From Tetraselmis striata (taxonomy: Eukaryota > Chlorophyta > Chlorodendrophyceae > Chlorodendrales > Chlorodendraceae): a stretch of 64,000 nt of DNA. A program made the position numbers and the translations under genes. Under the pieces are notes generated by a model, which made no database searches, was not told where the DNA came from, and saw only the letters and a list, made by a program, of their open reading frames with translations. Shown piece after piece: positions 10,326-23,200 of the stretch; positions within the stretch are counted from its first letter, which is position 1, and every line of letters begins with the position of its first letter. Location of the stretch: positions 16,279 to 80,278 of the forward strand of contig VCJN01000748.1 of the NCBI GenBank assembly GCA_006384855.1, given 5' to 3'.

Positions 10326-12102
10326 ATGGCCGTCCAATCCGCGTCGAGCGACGGCGATCGCACGCGTCCCGCGCGGCGGCGGCGGGCAACGGTGGTGGGC
10401 GCTGGCGTGAGCGGACTCACTGCCGCAAAGGTGCTGGCGGGGCGCGGGTTCGAGGTAACCCTTTTCGAGCGCGCGGCCGTGCTGGGCGGCGTGTGGACGA
10501 CGGCGTACCGCAACGTGCGGCTGCAGCAGCACAAGGCGGACTTTCGGCTGGCGGGGCACGAGTGGCCGGCGGGCACGGCCGACTTCCCGGGCAAACTCGC
10601 CGTGCTCCGATATCTTCACGAATTCGCATCGGAATCCCGCCTGACGGAGCGCATCCGCTTCCGGGCCACCGTCACGGACGCCTGCTTCGATGCCAAACGG
10701 GGGCTGTGGACCCTCCAAGTGACGCATGAGGCACCGGCGACTGACGGAGTCGAAAAGCCGGCGGCGACCTCGCGCTTTGAATACGAGTGTGAGTACGTCG
10801 TGGTCGCGTGCGGCTCGCTCGGCCCGGCCAGGCGCGCGCTCGCCTCGAGGCTGGCAAGCGAGGGGTTCGCTGGGACGCTGATGCACAGTGTCGACTATGA
10901 CGCCCCTGGGCCACAGCTGGACGGCAAGCGCGTGCTGGTGGTCGGCGGCAGCTCGAGCGGCGTCGAGGTGGCGGTAGACCTTGCCAGGTGCGGCGTCCCC
11001 CCCCCCCCCCCCCCACACCCCTTTGCCTCATCGATGTAAATCACTGCTCTTGACACTGTGCTGAACGTGACAACGTGTGCAAGTATTGTCAACAATCATA
11101 ATCACCCCATCACGTTAGCGACTATATGCAACATATTACTCTCAGCTATGACAACATCATCATGACCTTCATAAATGTACATGCAGGCGTCCACAGGTAG
11201 AGAATTGATAGACACGGACAGTAGTATTGCACTACTACTGCCGACACACTAAGACTTGCTTCCGAGATGATATCCATCGCTGCTGCTCGCCGGCTCGCAG
11301 GTGCGCCTCGGACGTGACGCTATTGCTCCGCCCGGACTCCGCGCAGTGGGTGTTCCCGCGCCACGGGCTGCTCGGTGCGCCGCTGCGCCTATGCGGCGCC
11401 GCCGCGCTGTGGGAGCCGCTGTGGCTGCGCAACCTGCGCGCGCGGGCTCTGTTCGCTCTCCGCTTCGGCGCCACGCTGGACCGCTTCGGCATCCGGCCGA
11501 GCCACGCGCCGTACAGCGGCAAGATAATTGCGAGCGACGAGTTCGTCACCTACCTGCAGCACGGCGTCGTCAAGCTGGCGCGCTCAGGCGACGTCCACGC
11601 CACCAAACGCGGCACCCTGCTGCTGGACGATGGCCAGGAGCTGGCCGCCGACGTGGTAGTCACCTGCACCGGCTTCCAGCCGCCCTCCGCGACCACCACC
11701 CTCTCCTTCCTGCAGCGCTACCTGCCCCGCGAGGAGGGGCTGAGCCACCTCTACCGCACCGTATTCCACCCGGACGTTCCGAACGCCGCGTTTGTAGGCT
11801 ACGCCTACGGCTTTGTCGCCATCCCGGCCGTGGCGGAGCTGCAGGCGCTGGCGGCCGCCAACGTGTTCACAGGCAGCGTGGTGCTGCCGCCTGCCGAGGA
11901 GCAGCGGCGGCAGGCGGCGGCGGAGGCGGCTGCCAACGGCTGGTGCACCACGCTGTGGCTCACGGACAACCGTGCCTACCGGCGCCTGCAGGCGCTCGCT
12001 CACCCGGCAGACAGATCGCGATGGGTGCTACCGGTGTGGGGCATGGGGCTTGCCGGAGCCATTGCCTTCACGTACTGCCTGTGCCACCGCGTCAGCCGCT
12101 GA
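10326..12102 (+). CDS. Flavin-containing monooxygenase (class B), membrane-anchored
   Basis: Exons 10326-10987 and 11301-12102 give 487 aa; an adjacent ATG at 10323 would add one Met. The protein should use FAD and NADPH to oxygenate soft nucleophiles (N- or S-containing). Visible motifs are the FAD fold GAGVSG (residues 25-30), the FMO fingerprint FAGTLMHSVDY matching F-x-G-x3-H-x3-Y (181-191), the NADPH fold GGSSSG (207-212) and TGF of the TGY-type motif. The last ~25 residues form a hydrophobic helix ending in a short basic tail, so a C-terminal ER-type anchor is likely. The intron starts CAG|GTGCGG and has an 18-base C-run ten bases after the donor; the acceptor is TCGCAG. AATAAA lies about 130 bases past the stop. 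Substrate cannot be told from sequence. Confidence 0.9.
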
Positions 12103-12562
12103 GTGGGCGCCCCGGCACCGGAAGATGGGGGACAGCACTACCGAGGGCTAGCGATCCGACAGCCGCGCATCTCGAGGAGTAAGAAAACTCTTATGTTAAC
12201 ATGCCCTGACCCGCAGAGCTTTATTTACGAATAAAAAAGTTTTTTTAATCACAGACTCATTACATCCTTTCATCAGGACAGGTTTTCGGCAGCCTCTGAG
12301 ACCAAAAGCCGGTGTTCTTACTATCATGCCAGCATTTGCATGAAACCTGGCTGTGCTTGAAAGCAGGCGCTGCCTCGCTCACTGGGATGGTGGAAGACAG
12401 GCGCTTAGTGGGGCCGCCGAGGGGAAGGGAGAAGGGGGTGGGGTCAGTTACACGGCGCTACCATGGGCGCGGTGGCTGTGTCTAGCGGCGAGGTGGGCCA
12501 TCCTTGGCTGCGGCGAGTGGGCTCTTGCACGCGGGTCTTAACGCCCGCCACCTGCAGCCGCC
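12103..12562. other. Intergenic, convergent gene ends
   Basis: This lies between the stops of the monooxygenase (+) and CstF-64 (-). It contains AATAAA on the plus strand near 12231 and TGTAA on the minus strand near 12446-12450. TGTAA is the usual poly(A) signal of green algae. No gene seen. Confidence 0.5.
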
Positions 12563-15500
12563 CTAGAAGCGCCCCTGCTGGCGCTGCGGCAGCATCCAAG
12601 GTGGCGGCAGCAGCGGGGCAAAACACCCGTCAGCGGGCGCAGGGCAGCGGCATGGGGTGCGGTTCAAGGCCAGGGGTGCGCTCATCTGAAAATGATACCC
12701 CTTGATCGAGGCTTCACCGTACCTTCTTGCCCGTGAAGATGACAACTGAACTGCCTTCCCAGAATAAACCCTATGTAGCCCTTACCGTACCTCTATGTAT
12801 GTATCATTCACCGCGTATCTCCTCAGCACAAATTGCGGAAGCAAAAGGGGTTGGGGTGCCGCGACAATGGCTACGCCCAAGATAAGGTGTTGGATGGCAT
12901 GTATACAATTCTGTGTATATGAGGCAAGGGCGATATGAGGCATTCGCTCATCCTGCCTGCTGCGATTCTTTGGCGGCGGCGGGGGGCAGCGCACCAGCCG
13001 GTTCTGCAGCTCCAGCACCTGCTGCTTGTGCTGCTCCGGCAGCGCCGCCACCTGCTCCGGGGTCAGCTTCATCACCTGCTCCAGCAGGGCTGCACAGGGG
13101 CACCCACACACGCTCAGCAGTGCCAGATCAGCCGCGCAGAGTTAGAGAGGGGGGGGGGGGGGGGGTAAGAAGGGGCGGGGGGGGAGGTGGAGCTCAGTGC
13201 CCCCTGCAGCCCCCGGTGTGCCGTCACCCTGGCACACTATCCCCAGCCATACCCCCAGACAATCTGAACTCCATGCCACCGCCCCTGAAATGCGAATAGA
13301 TGAGCTGCCCCTTACCAAATGCCTACGTACCGTACACGCGCCACAACACATCGCTGTTTGATATACCGAGCAATGTAACACAGCGGTCAACCTACAATAG
13401 TATCACTCCCACCCTGGAGTTATCACCAGCTTCCGCTTCCAGTGGCGCCGCAACTTTATCTCAAATATTCTCGGTGTTGAGACACACATCTGTCAAACCA
13501 GTATACGTTTGCGCAGCTTTTGAACGACACCGATTAAATGAATCTCAGCGTGTACCTAACCGCCTCAAGTTGCCATCCCTGGTACTGATACCTTTGTCGT
13601 ACTCGCATGCAGCAACACTTGTTCTGGTGCTTCAAGTCATACCGAGTACAGTCCCGGAGCAATGCCCCTTTAAGTGTACGTAGCGAGCGGTAATACATAC
13701 ATACATACCCCCTGGCCAGCAGCCATATGCTGGAGCAAGACATGGTCACACCCCCCTGAATACTCGTAATCATTGTAAGGTTTGTATTCTCTCGGTGTAA
13801 GAAATCCCCTGCTGATGGTGGCGGTGGTTGGGAGCAAATGCCTCACCCTGCTGGGACTGGTCCAGCTGCTGCGCGGGCTGGCCCTGCCCCTGGCCCTGGC
13901 CCTGGCCAGGCGGTGGGGCGCCCTGCGGTATCTGCATAGGCTGCCCGTTGGGCGGCATGTGCATCTGCGGCAGGCCGCCCTGCTGCTGCTGCTGCTGCTG
14001 CTGCATGTGGGGTGGCATGTGCGGAGGACCGCCCTGCTGATGCTGTGGCGGCCCCTGCTGCATGTGTGGCAGCCCCTGCTGCTGCTGCTGCTGCTGTTGA
14101 GGTGGAGGCCCGTGCTGCATGTGAGGTGGCGGCATGCGCGGGGCCCCTTGTGGCCCGCCCTGCATCTGCATCGGCGGCCGAGAGCCGGGCGGCATGCCAC
14201 CAGGCGGTCCGCCCTGGAAGCCGCCCATGGGCGGCATCCCAGGCGGCATCATCCCGGGCCGCGGCGGCTCCATCCCATGGGGCGGCATCATGCCCATGGG
14301 CCCGCTGAACGGCGGTGGGCCGCCCATGCCCGGCTGCCCGCCCTGGCCCTGGCCCTGCCCTGGGCCCGGGCCCGGGCTCGACGAGTAGCCCGCCCGCATG
14401 GGCCCGCCCATCTGCATCGGCGGCGTCGGCCCGCCCTGCGGCATGCCTGGCGGTGGGGGGCCACCCTGATGCATGCCAGGCGGCGTCATGGACCGCAGCT
14501 GGCCGCCGGGCCCGGAGGGCGGCCCGCCCTGCGCGGCTGCCGGCGCTGGGTTGGCCGCGGTGTGCGCCTGCACAGCGCCCAGCGGGTTCTGCACCATGCC
14601 CAGCATGATCTGCGCCTGCAGGGTGAGGAAGCTGCAGTGTCAGCCTCACACATTTGAATCGGAATGATTGCTATTTTGGCTGCCCCTCGAACTGACACAT
14701 GACAGCAATACAAACAATCATATACGGGCGCAGATTCGGGGTAACACGAACACTGCGAATACAAACCTGTCCTACCCCTGTTTAGGCCTTAAAGGATAGG
14801 CTCTACTCACTTGGCGCATCAGTAGAGGATGATCCTACAGCTTGCGTACCACCCTAGTTTGAGGCTCACATTAGGAGTTCCCACAGGTGCGTAGAAAACC
14901 CTTGCTGGCACTACGCTGGCGACTACCATGTACACGAAGACGCACAAGTAGATACGGAGCGGAGAATGCAGTCATGCATTGGCAAGAACTATCGCCATTG
15001 GTGGCTGATACCTGCATCACCATGGTCGGATTGTGATATAGACAGCTTATCTCCTCTCCCCTCCCATCCACCCCAGGGGGATGGACCCCCCCCCCCCCCC
15101 CCCCCCCCAACAACAACACACACCCGGGCCCTTGATCCCGATCCAACCCCACCCAACTGCATTGCCCTTTGAGTGCCCCCCGGGGCCACGTGCCTGGAAC
15201 ATGGCCTTGGTCAGCTGCGGGTTGGCCACCAGGATCTGGCGCGCCTGGCTGCGGTTCGCCGTCACTAGCTGCTTCATCTGCGCCATGATCTCGTACAGCT
15301 GCGCCTTGGACATGCCCGCCAGCGTCTGCGTCAGCGGGTCCGAGTCACCCGGCGCTGCGCCGTAGTTGCCCAGCGCTGCAGCCAGCGAGCCTGCCGCGCT
15401 TGCTGCGGCCTGCATGCCCATGCTCTGGGTGCAGAGGAGGGAACAGGAGAGGGCGGAAAGGGGAGGGGGGGGGGGGGGGTTAGTCGGTCGCTGGGCAGCT

Positions 15501-16443
15501 GGTCACTGCTGGTGCTGGCAGGGCTGGGGCAGAGGGCTCACCCCGGGTCTGGGCTGCGGCGGCGCGTCATTTCGGGGCGGCCCTCCACGAGGCGGGCCAG
15601 ATTCTGTATGGCATCACACAGCAGGCAACATCAAAGCTGATGGAGTGATGTGTATGCGGTGGTTAGGGGGGGGGGGGATGCATGGCATCGCCTACTCGTC
15701 ACAGTCGGTGATAGCTGGCAGTGGTGGGGGTGGGATCTGGCAGCGCACCTCGAGCGCTTCGTGCGCTGCTGTCGTCCGCAAAGTCCACCCGCAGCGTGCG
15801 TCCGTTGATTTCGTGGCTGCTGAGGTTGCGCATCGCGCTCTCCGCGGTGATGGTGTCGTAGAACTCGCAGAAGCCATAGCCCTTCGGCTTGCCTGTCTCC
15901 CGATCGTTCACCAGCCTATCCCAGACATAAGGCAAGAAGACAGAAACCAGGAGGGGGGGGAGGGTATCTTGAGAATGAGGTTTCTAAAAGAGGCCGGCAG
16001 CAGCCAGTTGCGACCTGCAGCCGCCGCCCTCGGCGCCCCGGCCACTAGCATCGCTGGGCGCCCACCTGACTGACTTGACGGGGCCCACCGCCGTGAAGAC
16101 CTCCTTCAGATCGTCCTCGGAGACGTCATAGGGGATGTTGCCAACTGCGCGCGGGCGGCAGCCGTGCAGACCATGTTATCGAACACGGACATCGGAACAG
16201 CGCGCGGGATGTCGGGATCTGCCCTGTGGTGAGCTGGTGATGGATGTACGCGATTGCGCTGCCGCCAGACAGGCCCGTGCCGTGCCGTGCAGCGCTACCG
16301 AGTTGGAAGGGAGGGGAAGTGGGGGGGGGGGGGGGAGGGCGGGATAGTGGCGGGTGGTGGTGGGGGGAGGGAGGGGTTGGATAATAGACCAGGCTGGGCT
16401 CACTGAAGATGGTTTTGCTTGGGTTGCGTTGCTGCTGCGCCAT
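12563..16443 (-). CDS. CSTF2: Cleavage stimulation factor subunit 2 (CstF-64)
   Basis: Eight exons in transcript order: 16443-16404, 16144-16066, 15915-15749, 15603-15542, 15424-15194, 14615-13847, 13089-12995, 12583-12563; 487 aa in one unbroken frame. The nuclear protein binds the GU-rich element downstream of poly(A) sites. The N-terminus is an RRM with RNP2 IFIGNIPYD and RNP1 KGYGFCEF (51-58). Residues 117-193 form the hinge that contacts CstF-77/symplekin (MSKAQLYEIMAQMKQL). A ~255-residue Gly/Pro/Met/Gln region with two poly-Gln runs follows, then the C-terminal three-helix domain (LTPEQVAALPEQHKQQVLE) that binds Pcf11. Intron 5 has a GC donor (TTCCAG|GCACGT); the frame forces this. The last exon is only 21 bases (RQQGRF-stop) and is the least certain; without it the frame would run on from exon 7 into low-complexity sequence. 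Confidence 0.9.
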
Positions 16444-16869
16444 CCTGCCGCCTACTCGCCGCCTCCAGGCTCAGACCGCCCCAGCGCGCAAGCGGCTCCG
16501 GGGTCGACTTGGAGTAGTGCTCGCTGGACGCCGGCGAAACTTGCCTTTCTACTCCCGGACTGCCTCTACTGCGTTGATATAGGCGAGTGAAGATGTATGT
16601 ATGAGGGCGACGAGAAGCTGCGCTGCATCGTGCTGCCGGCGGGAAGATGACGATGCACGCGGCGACCGGTCGAGCAGCAAGCGCCGCACGCCGCCGGCAC
16701 ACCGCAGCTACCAGCTGCTGGTTTTACCCTGCAATGCTGGGTACCTGTATCGTGTAATCCTAGCAGTGATTATCAATTACGGGTTTAATTCGATGGATAT
16801 ATGTAGTACCGTGCAATCCTTAGTGAGTGTTAATTGAGTCCTTGTGTGTGAATTATGTTTTTGGTTATA

Positions 16870-16912
16870 CAGGGAGAGCGTCAAGAGAATGCACGGAAAG
16901 TACTGGGGAAGG
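16870..16912 (-). repeat. Dispersed ~43-bp repeat, copy A
   Basis: The minus strand reads CCTTCCCCAGTACTTTCC and continues through TCTTGACGCTCTCCCTG. It matches 41002-41051 on the plus strand, where a 7-base insertion interrupts it. Part of the motif (TTGACGCTCTCCCTG) also occurs near 19168. Confidence 0.7.
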
Positions 16913-17039
16913 AAAAGGCCTACATTGAAGCAGTACTCGCGTAGCGCTGGCCGCCGGGCCCGACAGGGCCCGAAGAGGAGGCCCGCATTTGACGGCCGCC
17001 GGCCGGCCCAGAAAACCTTCCGCCCAAGCCAAGTGAAGG

Positions 17040-17160
17040 GGGCGCCTTGGTTTCATGCGTATATCTCTCTTTTGCTGGCAACCTTTCATATAAATTACAT
17101 GAGCTAGCAGCAGAAAGCGATATCGGAAATCACCAAAATAAAAGGCAATCAGAAAGGTCC
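17040..17160 (+). mobile_element. Truncated 3' end of the R2-like retrotransposon family
   Basis: The stretch TTGGTTTCATGCGTATATCT and following TTTTGCTGGCAACCTTTCA match the 3' UTR of the full element at 60964-61012. Downstream GAGCTAGCAGCAG matches 62703-62750. Nothing of the ORF is present, as expected for 5'-truncated target-primed insertion. A second weaker remnant with TTTGTAGTGCGCAT lies at 17690-17745. Confidence 0.55.
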
Positions 17161-20100
17161 TCTACAGCGACTGCGGGGTGGAAGCAGTAACATGAGAAGA
17201 TGCAGAGTGGGCACGAGCACACGCATCAGACTTGGCCATCTGCACACCGGCATGCCGCCCAGGGTACCATGCACGCAAGCCGAGACCCGCTGCAACAGCC
17301 CCCGCCGTGTGCGCGACAGGTGACGGCGGAACTCAGCAGGTTGGCTGACGACAAAGTTTCGAAGTGCCTGAACGGATTGACCACGCAGAAAGCAAGAGGT
17401 CGGGGCGGAAGGACCGCCAGGGAAGTTGCGCACAGCCAACAGCACCGCGAAAATGTAGACCACCGTCAAAGCGGACTTCCCGAGACGGCCGCGGTCCTCA
17501 ACCACAAAGGGTAGTACCGGTGAACACCCTGCATTGGGGCGGAAGACGCCCGGTCCGCTGCCAACTTAGCATGCTCCGCCTCGGTCGCCGCGATTCCCGG
17601 GATGCACCAGCGGGGGTGGTTGCTCCAAGTGGGGGTCGTGGAGGACACGCACGCGAAGTCGATCATGTAATCGCACGCCGCCCCTTTCATACTCGCAACC
17701 TTTCATACTTGCTTTTGGTTATGTTTGTAGTGCGCATATATTAAAGCACAAATGTGAGTAAGAAACTACGCCTCAATGGCGCGTTTACCCTTCTTCTACT
17801 ATGTGCCGCATATCTAAAGCCGAGTTAATGACTGTACCCAAATACCTGTATTCATTTACAACCGGTATGAGATATAGTCGCGGTACTTTACAGCTAGCCA
17901 TCTTTGAAGCACGATTTGGGCATCTTCCCGGGTGCGTATGGGTGAGCTATCACCATGGACGTCTTTCATTTGATACTCCGCGTGACGCCACATGCTCGGA
18001 TGTGCCATGTTCGGCCATTTTCATGAGGCCCCATATATATTGAGACCCGAGAAGGCAAAAACTTCTACAGTTCCCCTCGTAAGTCTTGCCATGTACATAT
18101 CTGTCCATATTGCCACGTCCGCACCGGCGCCGCCAACCGCCGAGTGGCGCATTATTTTATGATGCAATTAACTTGGAATATTCATCAGCGGCTTGAGATG
18201 TGATACGGATTAGGTGGCGGAGGGGGCGGGGGGGGGGCACGCATGTTACGCTCGTGATTCCGCTCTGCGCTGGTTCGAACCCTGCCGGGCCCCTCGGTGG
18301 AAATATAACCAAAGGGGATAGATGGGGCCCGATGCAAATATTTTTAGGATCTCCTACAAAGCCTAGTACAATGGCTGACCGCGCGACCCGCATCCCGATC
18401 AAAAGGCGATGTACTCGCCCCGCGCGGGCGGATTTTCCCCCCGCTTAGGGGCCCGCTAGGCGCAGCCCCCAAAACAGAATATGGGAGCGTATTGATGGCA
18501 AGCCCTACCACATACCCTGGACGATGCCCTAGCAGGTGACCATATGGACCCACCCGCTGACTCGGGGGCTGCACCCCTGCGCGGTATGGGCTGAAGCCCC
18601 GCTCTACCAAGGGCGCATTGAGTGCGGACATCAGTTGTAGGTGGGCTGGTTTTGGAGCAAGCCTTAATCGCAGTAGTAGTGGCCATTTTGCGGGAAGTGC
18701 TCATTTACTTGCATGCCGACGGTGGGGAGAGCGCGCCTTTGTGAATGCGCTTTACGATGGTAGAGCGAACTTACTACTCTTGGCGTGCATCCGTACAAAT
18801 ATAACGCATGTACGTGCGACATAAAAATTCGTGCCCTCGTGACATTGGGTTATCAAATTCCCAACCCTGAACAATGACACGCACACACATGGCTTTTACA
18901 ACGACAGCACAACAAACGCCACTTAGGGCTCCCCCCACGCATGATGTGTTCACGTATGACACATGGAAGGGCGCGGCCGGAAACGAAGGTGAGGGCTCAT
19001 AATGGGCCAATCAACAATTGATGCTTGACAAGTGGGGCAAGACTTTTGTGGGCAGGTGTAGTCGCAGGCCTCTGCTCGCGACCGGGCCGGGGCGACCCGC
19101 CGCCGCCTGCTGCGCTGCTGCTTGTTCGCGCGCGCCACCTGTCACCTTTATCGTGCCCGCGTTCTGTTGACGCTCTCCCTGTATAAACAAAAAAAGACCT
19201 GTCACCTTTATTTATTGTGCCCGCGGTAGTACGGCAGCACGATCCCACCGCCTTCTTCCCACATTACTACTGCTTCTGCGCCCTCGGGTCCCCGAACTAC
19301 GTCTACTGTCCCATTATCTCTTTGCAACCGAGCGTCAGGCGAAGCTTCTCCTATCCCTCGACAGATCAGGACGCGCAGGTACAGGTACCCGCCAAGATCC
19401 CGTCTTGATCTGCCTCGCGAGCCGTCGCGATCTCTCGATCCACGTCATCATCCATCCCATCGTCGACCGGCTGGTCACCAGCCGGATCTGACCCTTTCGA
19501 CGCCCGCCACCCGGCGCCCTTTCACCCCGCCCCTGCCCCGTTCCGTCCCGTCCCGAGCGCCCTGCATAGGCCCGAAAATATTACATCACCCCTTTGCATA
19601 TTCCCCCGTCGCCCGTCGCGTGTCTTGAGGAGGCTGCCGCTTCCCCATCCGCTCGGTGCGCAGATCAGCAGCAGATACCCCCCGCGCGCTCTCGCTCTCT
19701 GGCCCACCCGATTTTTATACGCGCCCCCCTGCCCCCGCCAGTGACGGTCCGGAGTGCGCTGCTTGGCTGGCCGACGGCCGCCCGCCGCCTTCCCGACACG
19801 CTCTCGCGTCACGGCGTCCCTCGGCTGTCACTCGTTTTCCTCTTGTGGCCACTCGACCACGAGTCCAACGACCACCGTCCCCTTCGGCTGTTCTCTAACC
19901 CCCCCCCCCCCCCCCCCCCTGGCCCTCTTTCCTTACATCGCCCACAGCCGCATATACCCCCAAGCCTGACGCTCGTACAATATCTGTGCTATCTTGCCCC
20001 TGATATAAGGTGATGAGTGGGTTTGCCTTCAGGCGGGCGGGGGTCGGCCATACGAGGGGGCTGTCTGAACCCCCCCGCCCCGCCCCCCCTCTTGGCTCTC

Positions 20101-20273
20101 CAGTTTACTGGTGCTGGTGCTGCTGCCCGGAGGGGGGGGGGGGGGGTGATGTAGGGCAAGGTTAGGCGGGCGTTGGCAGCAGATAAGACCCCATTATAAT
20201 CACTGCTGACCCGGGTCCGCGGACCTGGAACCCCCCCCCCCCCCCCCCCCTCCGGTCGTGGCAGGGCGCCGCC
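17161..20273. other. Intergenic region between divergent CstF-64 and Tudor-SN
   Basis: About 3 kb without a gene I can support. It holds retroelement remnants at its left end, a fragment of the TTGACGCTCTCCCTG repeat near 19168, a duplicated CCTGTCACCTTTAT (19138, 19198), C/T-rich sequence from 19230 on, and C- or G-runs at 19899, 20069 and 20132. The Tudor-SN promoter and 5' UTR should lie in the last kilobase; no clear TATA box was identified. Confidence 0.4.
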
Positions 20274-23200
20274 ATGGCAGGATGGATGAAGGGCGTGGTG
20301 AAGGAGGTCCTAAGCGGTGACACGCTGGTGGTGATGGGCAACGTCAAGGGCGGCCCGCCGCCGGAGAAGCGCATTACGCTGTCCAGCCTGCAGGCGCCCC
20401 GTCTTGTACGCCCCTTTCCCGCCCCATTGCGCACCTCTCCGACACTGCCATCCTCTGACACCGCCCGGCTACATGCTGCTCCAGGGCCGTCGCGATGGCA
20501 CCACCAAGGATGAGCCCTTTGCCTGGCAGTCGCGCGAGTTTCTGCGAAAGAAGGCCATCGGGCAGGTGAGCGTCCCCGGGGGCCGCCCTCCCCCCCTCAG
20601 AGGCTGAACCCCGCCCTTCCCTGCCGTCCCACACCACACCACCTGACCCCCTCCCCCGGGGCCCAGCCATGCATCTTCAGGGTGGACTACGTCCTGGAGA
20701 ACGTGAGCCGCGAGTTTGGCAGCGTCTTCATCGGGCAGAGCACCCCCCCCGAAAATCTGGCAATGTCGGTGGTGCAGGCCGGCTGGGCCGCGGTGAGCTG
20801 CCCCCCCCCCCCCCCCCCCCCTCTCCAAGCCATTTGCCTGGTATCCGGTGGAGAGGTGGCTGATGTGCGTCATCTGTGCCGCAGGTGCGTGGCGGTAAGC
20901 AGCAGAGCCCCTACTTTGAGGAGCTCAGCAGTGCGTCCGAGATGGCGCAGCAGAGTGGCATCGGGATGTACGCCAAGGTGCCACTCCCCCTCCCCCTCTT
21001 TCCCCTCCCCGGCCCCCTTCTTTCCCCGCACATGCCCCCGCTGGGTGCCTTTCAGCCGCTGAGCCGCCGGCTTTAACCCCTGATAGGACTCCGACGCCCT
21101 GGCGTCCGCCGTCCGCACTCTGCCGTCCAGTGAGAATGGTGAGTGCGCTGCACCTGGCCCCAGTGTCCTGGCAGGCCGAATATCAACGCGTATGACTTGA
21201 CAGAGGGAGGGGACAACGGGGGGGGGGGGGGGGGGGAGGTGGGGGTTCTGTCACAGTAGCTTGTCTTGTCTGGCGAGCAATGCTCCACGTGCCTTGTAGG
21301 GCACTGGCCTGGCCTGACTGCTGCGACGTGGCTCTGGGCCCCCCCAGGTCAGGGATTGGACGCGATGAACATGCTGTCCACGATGGGCAAGGGCAAGCCA
21401 CTGCCGGCCATCGTGGACCAGGTCCTGAATGGCACCACCCTGCGCGTCATCCTGCTGCCCTCCTTCCACACCGCCACTGTCATGGTCTGCGGCCTGCAGG
21501 CGCCCTCCATGGGCCGACGCAACCAGGAGGCCCCGGACGCGGAGCCCACCCCTGAGCCCTTTGCACGCGAGTCCAAGCATTTCACCGAGTGTCGCATCCT
21601 TAACCGGTAGACCCCCCCCCCCCCCCCCCCCTCGGCCCTCCTCTCACCACCCTGCCCAACCTCTTTCTGGCTTCTGTGCACAAACCCTAGCCCGAGCCCT
21701 GCCCTACATGCCCAATAGTAAATCCTCCTTTGAGGACTCCTAGCGCCATGCCCCCAGCTTTTATTTGTACCATAACCCGGACCATGCTCTCATAGTTGTC
21801 ATGCCCCAGCCCTAGCCTTATTGCCGCCCATCCCCATCCCCAGCCCCATGCCCATACTCATGCCCTAGCTCTTACCTCTGTCTCGGTCATGCCATGTGAT
21901 AACCCTAGTGATGGCCCTTACAGTAGCTGTAGCCATTTCAGCTGCCCCATGCCTGATGGCCATCCTTGGCGTCGGTGTTGGCACTGCGGGATGGAGGGGC
22001 TGCCAGGCGTGGTGAGCGCCCTCTGACCTGGTGCCCTGCGGCATGCTTAGGGAGGTGCGCGTGTGCCTGGAGGGCGTGGACAAGTACAACAACCTCTTCG
22101 GCACCGTTAAGTTTGTGGTGGAGGAGCAGCCGGTGGACCTGGGAGAGCAGATGGCCAAGCTGGGACTCGCCAAGGTGCTGCCCCCCCCCCCCCCCCCCCC
22201 CCCCCCGCAGTGCGTCCATACACTTGGGGAGGGAAGGGGGGCATGCGGCAGTGCTCACTGTGGGCGGCGGTCGCATGGTTCAGGTTGTGGACTGGGGGCT
22301 GGCGATGATGACCAACGGCGCGATGCGGCTCAAGGAGGCGGAGCGCGGCGCCAAGCAGCAGCGCGCCGGAATGTGGCGCGACTACGTGCCCCCCGCCTCT
22401 GCAGGCCAGAAACTGGCGGACGAGTACAAGGTCCCCCCCCCCCTCCTCATGTCCCCCTCCCACCCATCCAGCTTGATGAAGAGGCGCAAGGGGGTCAAGA
22501 TGACACACTGCGAATGCCATGGGGACTGTGCTTTCTGCCTCCTGAACACCCTCTGTGATAAAAGGGGGGGGGAGGGCTGCAGGCTGCGCGCCGGCTCACC
22601 CGCCATGAGTGGGCGGAGGGAGCATGGCTAGGGGGAAGGGGGGAGGGGAGGGGGGGGAGAGGGGAAACATGGAGGCCTGACAGCTTCATACCTGGTGTCC
22701 TGCAGGGCAAGGTTTCCGAGGTGGTAAGCGGCGACATCCTGGTGGTGAAGGACCCCAACGGCGCAGAGCAGCGCTTCTCCCTCGCCAGGTGTGCCCCTTT
22801 GCCATGTCCATGGCGTGTCGAATACCACACCCCCAGGCATTCCTTCTCTCCTGCCAGGGCATGCGCGCTGCGCCTGCCTGCCTTGCCAAGCTGCCGGGTG
22901 CGGACGCATGGGAGTGATCTGGCATGATCTGATATGATGCTCTCTGCCCCCCCCCCCCCCCCCCCCCCGCCCCGCCCCGATTCCCGCGGGGCCTTCCCCA
23001 CCGCTGCTGCAATGCAGCATCCGCGCCCCCCGCCTGGGCCGCCGCGAAGAGAAGCCCGAGCCGTACGCCATTGAGGCGAAGGAGTTCATGCGCAAGACGC
23101 TCATCGGCCGCACTGTCAACGTCAAGGTGGGCTGCCCTTCCCAGCCTGGCATCAGGTCGCGTCATGGGTCGCGCGCGTGGCTGACGCCCCTGCCCGCCCT

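Noticed and set aside
13782-14657. Long open frames antisense to, and in other frames of, the Gln/Pro/Met-rich exon of CstF-64.
   Set aside because: They are shadows of a GC-rich low-complexity exon. The sense frame joins in phase to RRM, hinge and C-terminal domain exons, and the others have no domain or splice support.
18240-18300. tRNA-like T-loop GGTTCGAACC.
   Set aside because: The T-stem has a mismatch, and no matching acceptor, D or anticodon arms could be placed upstream.
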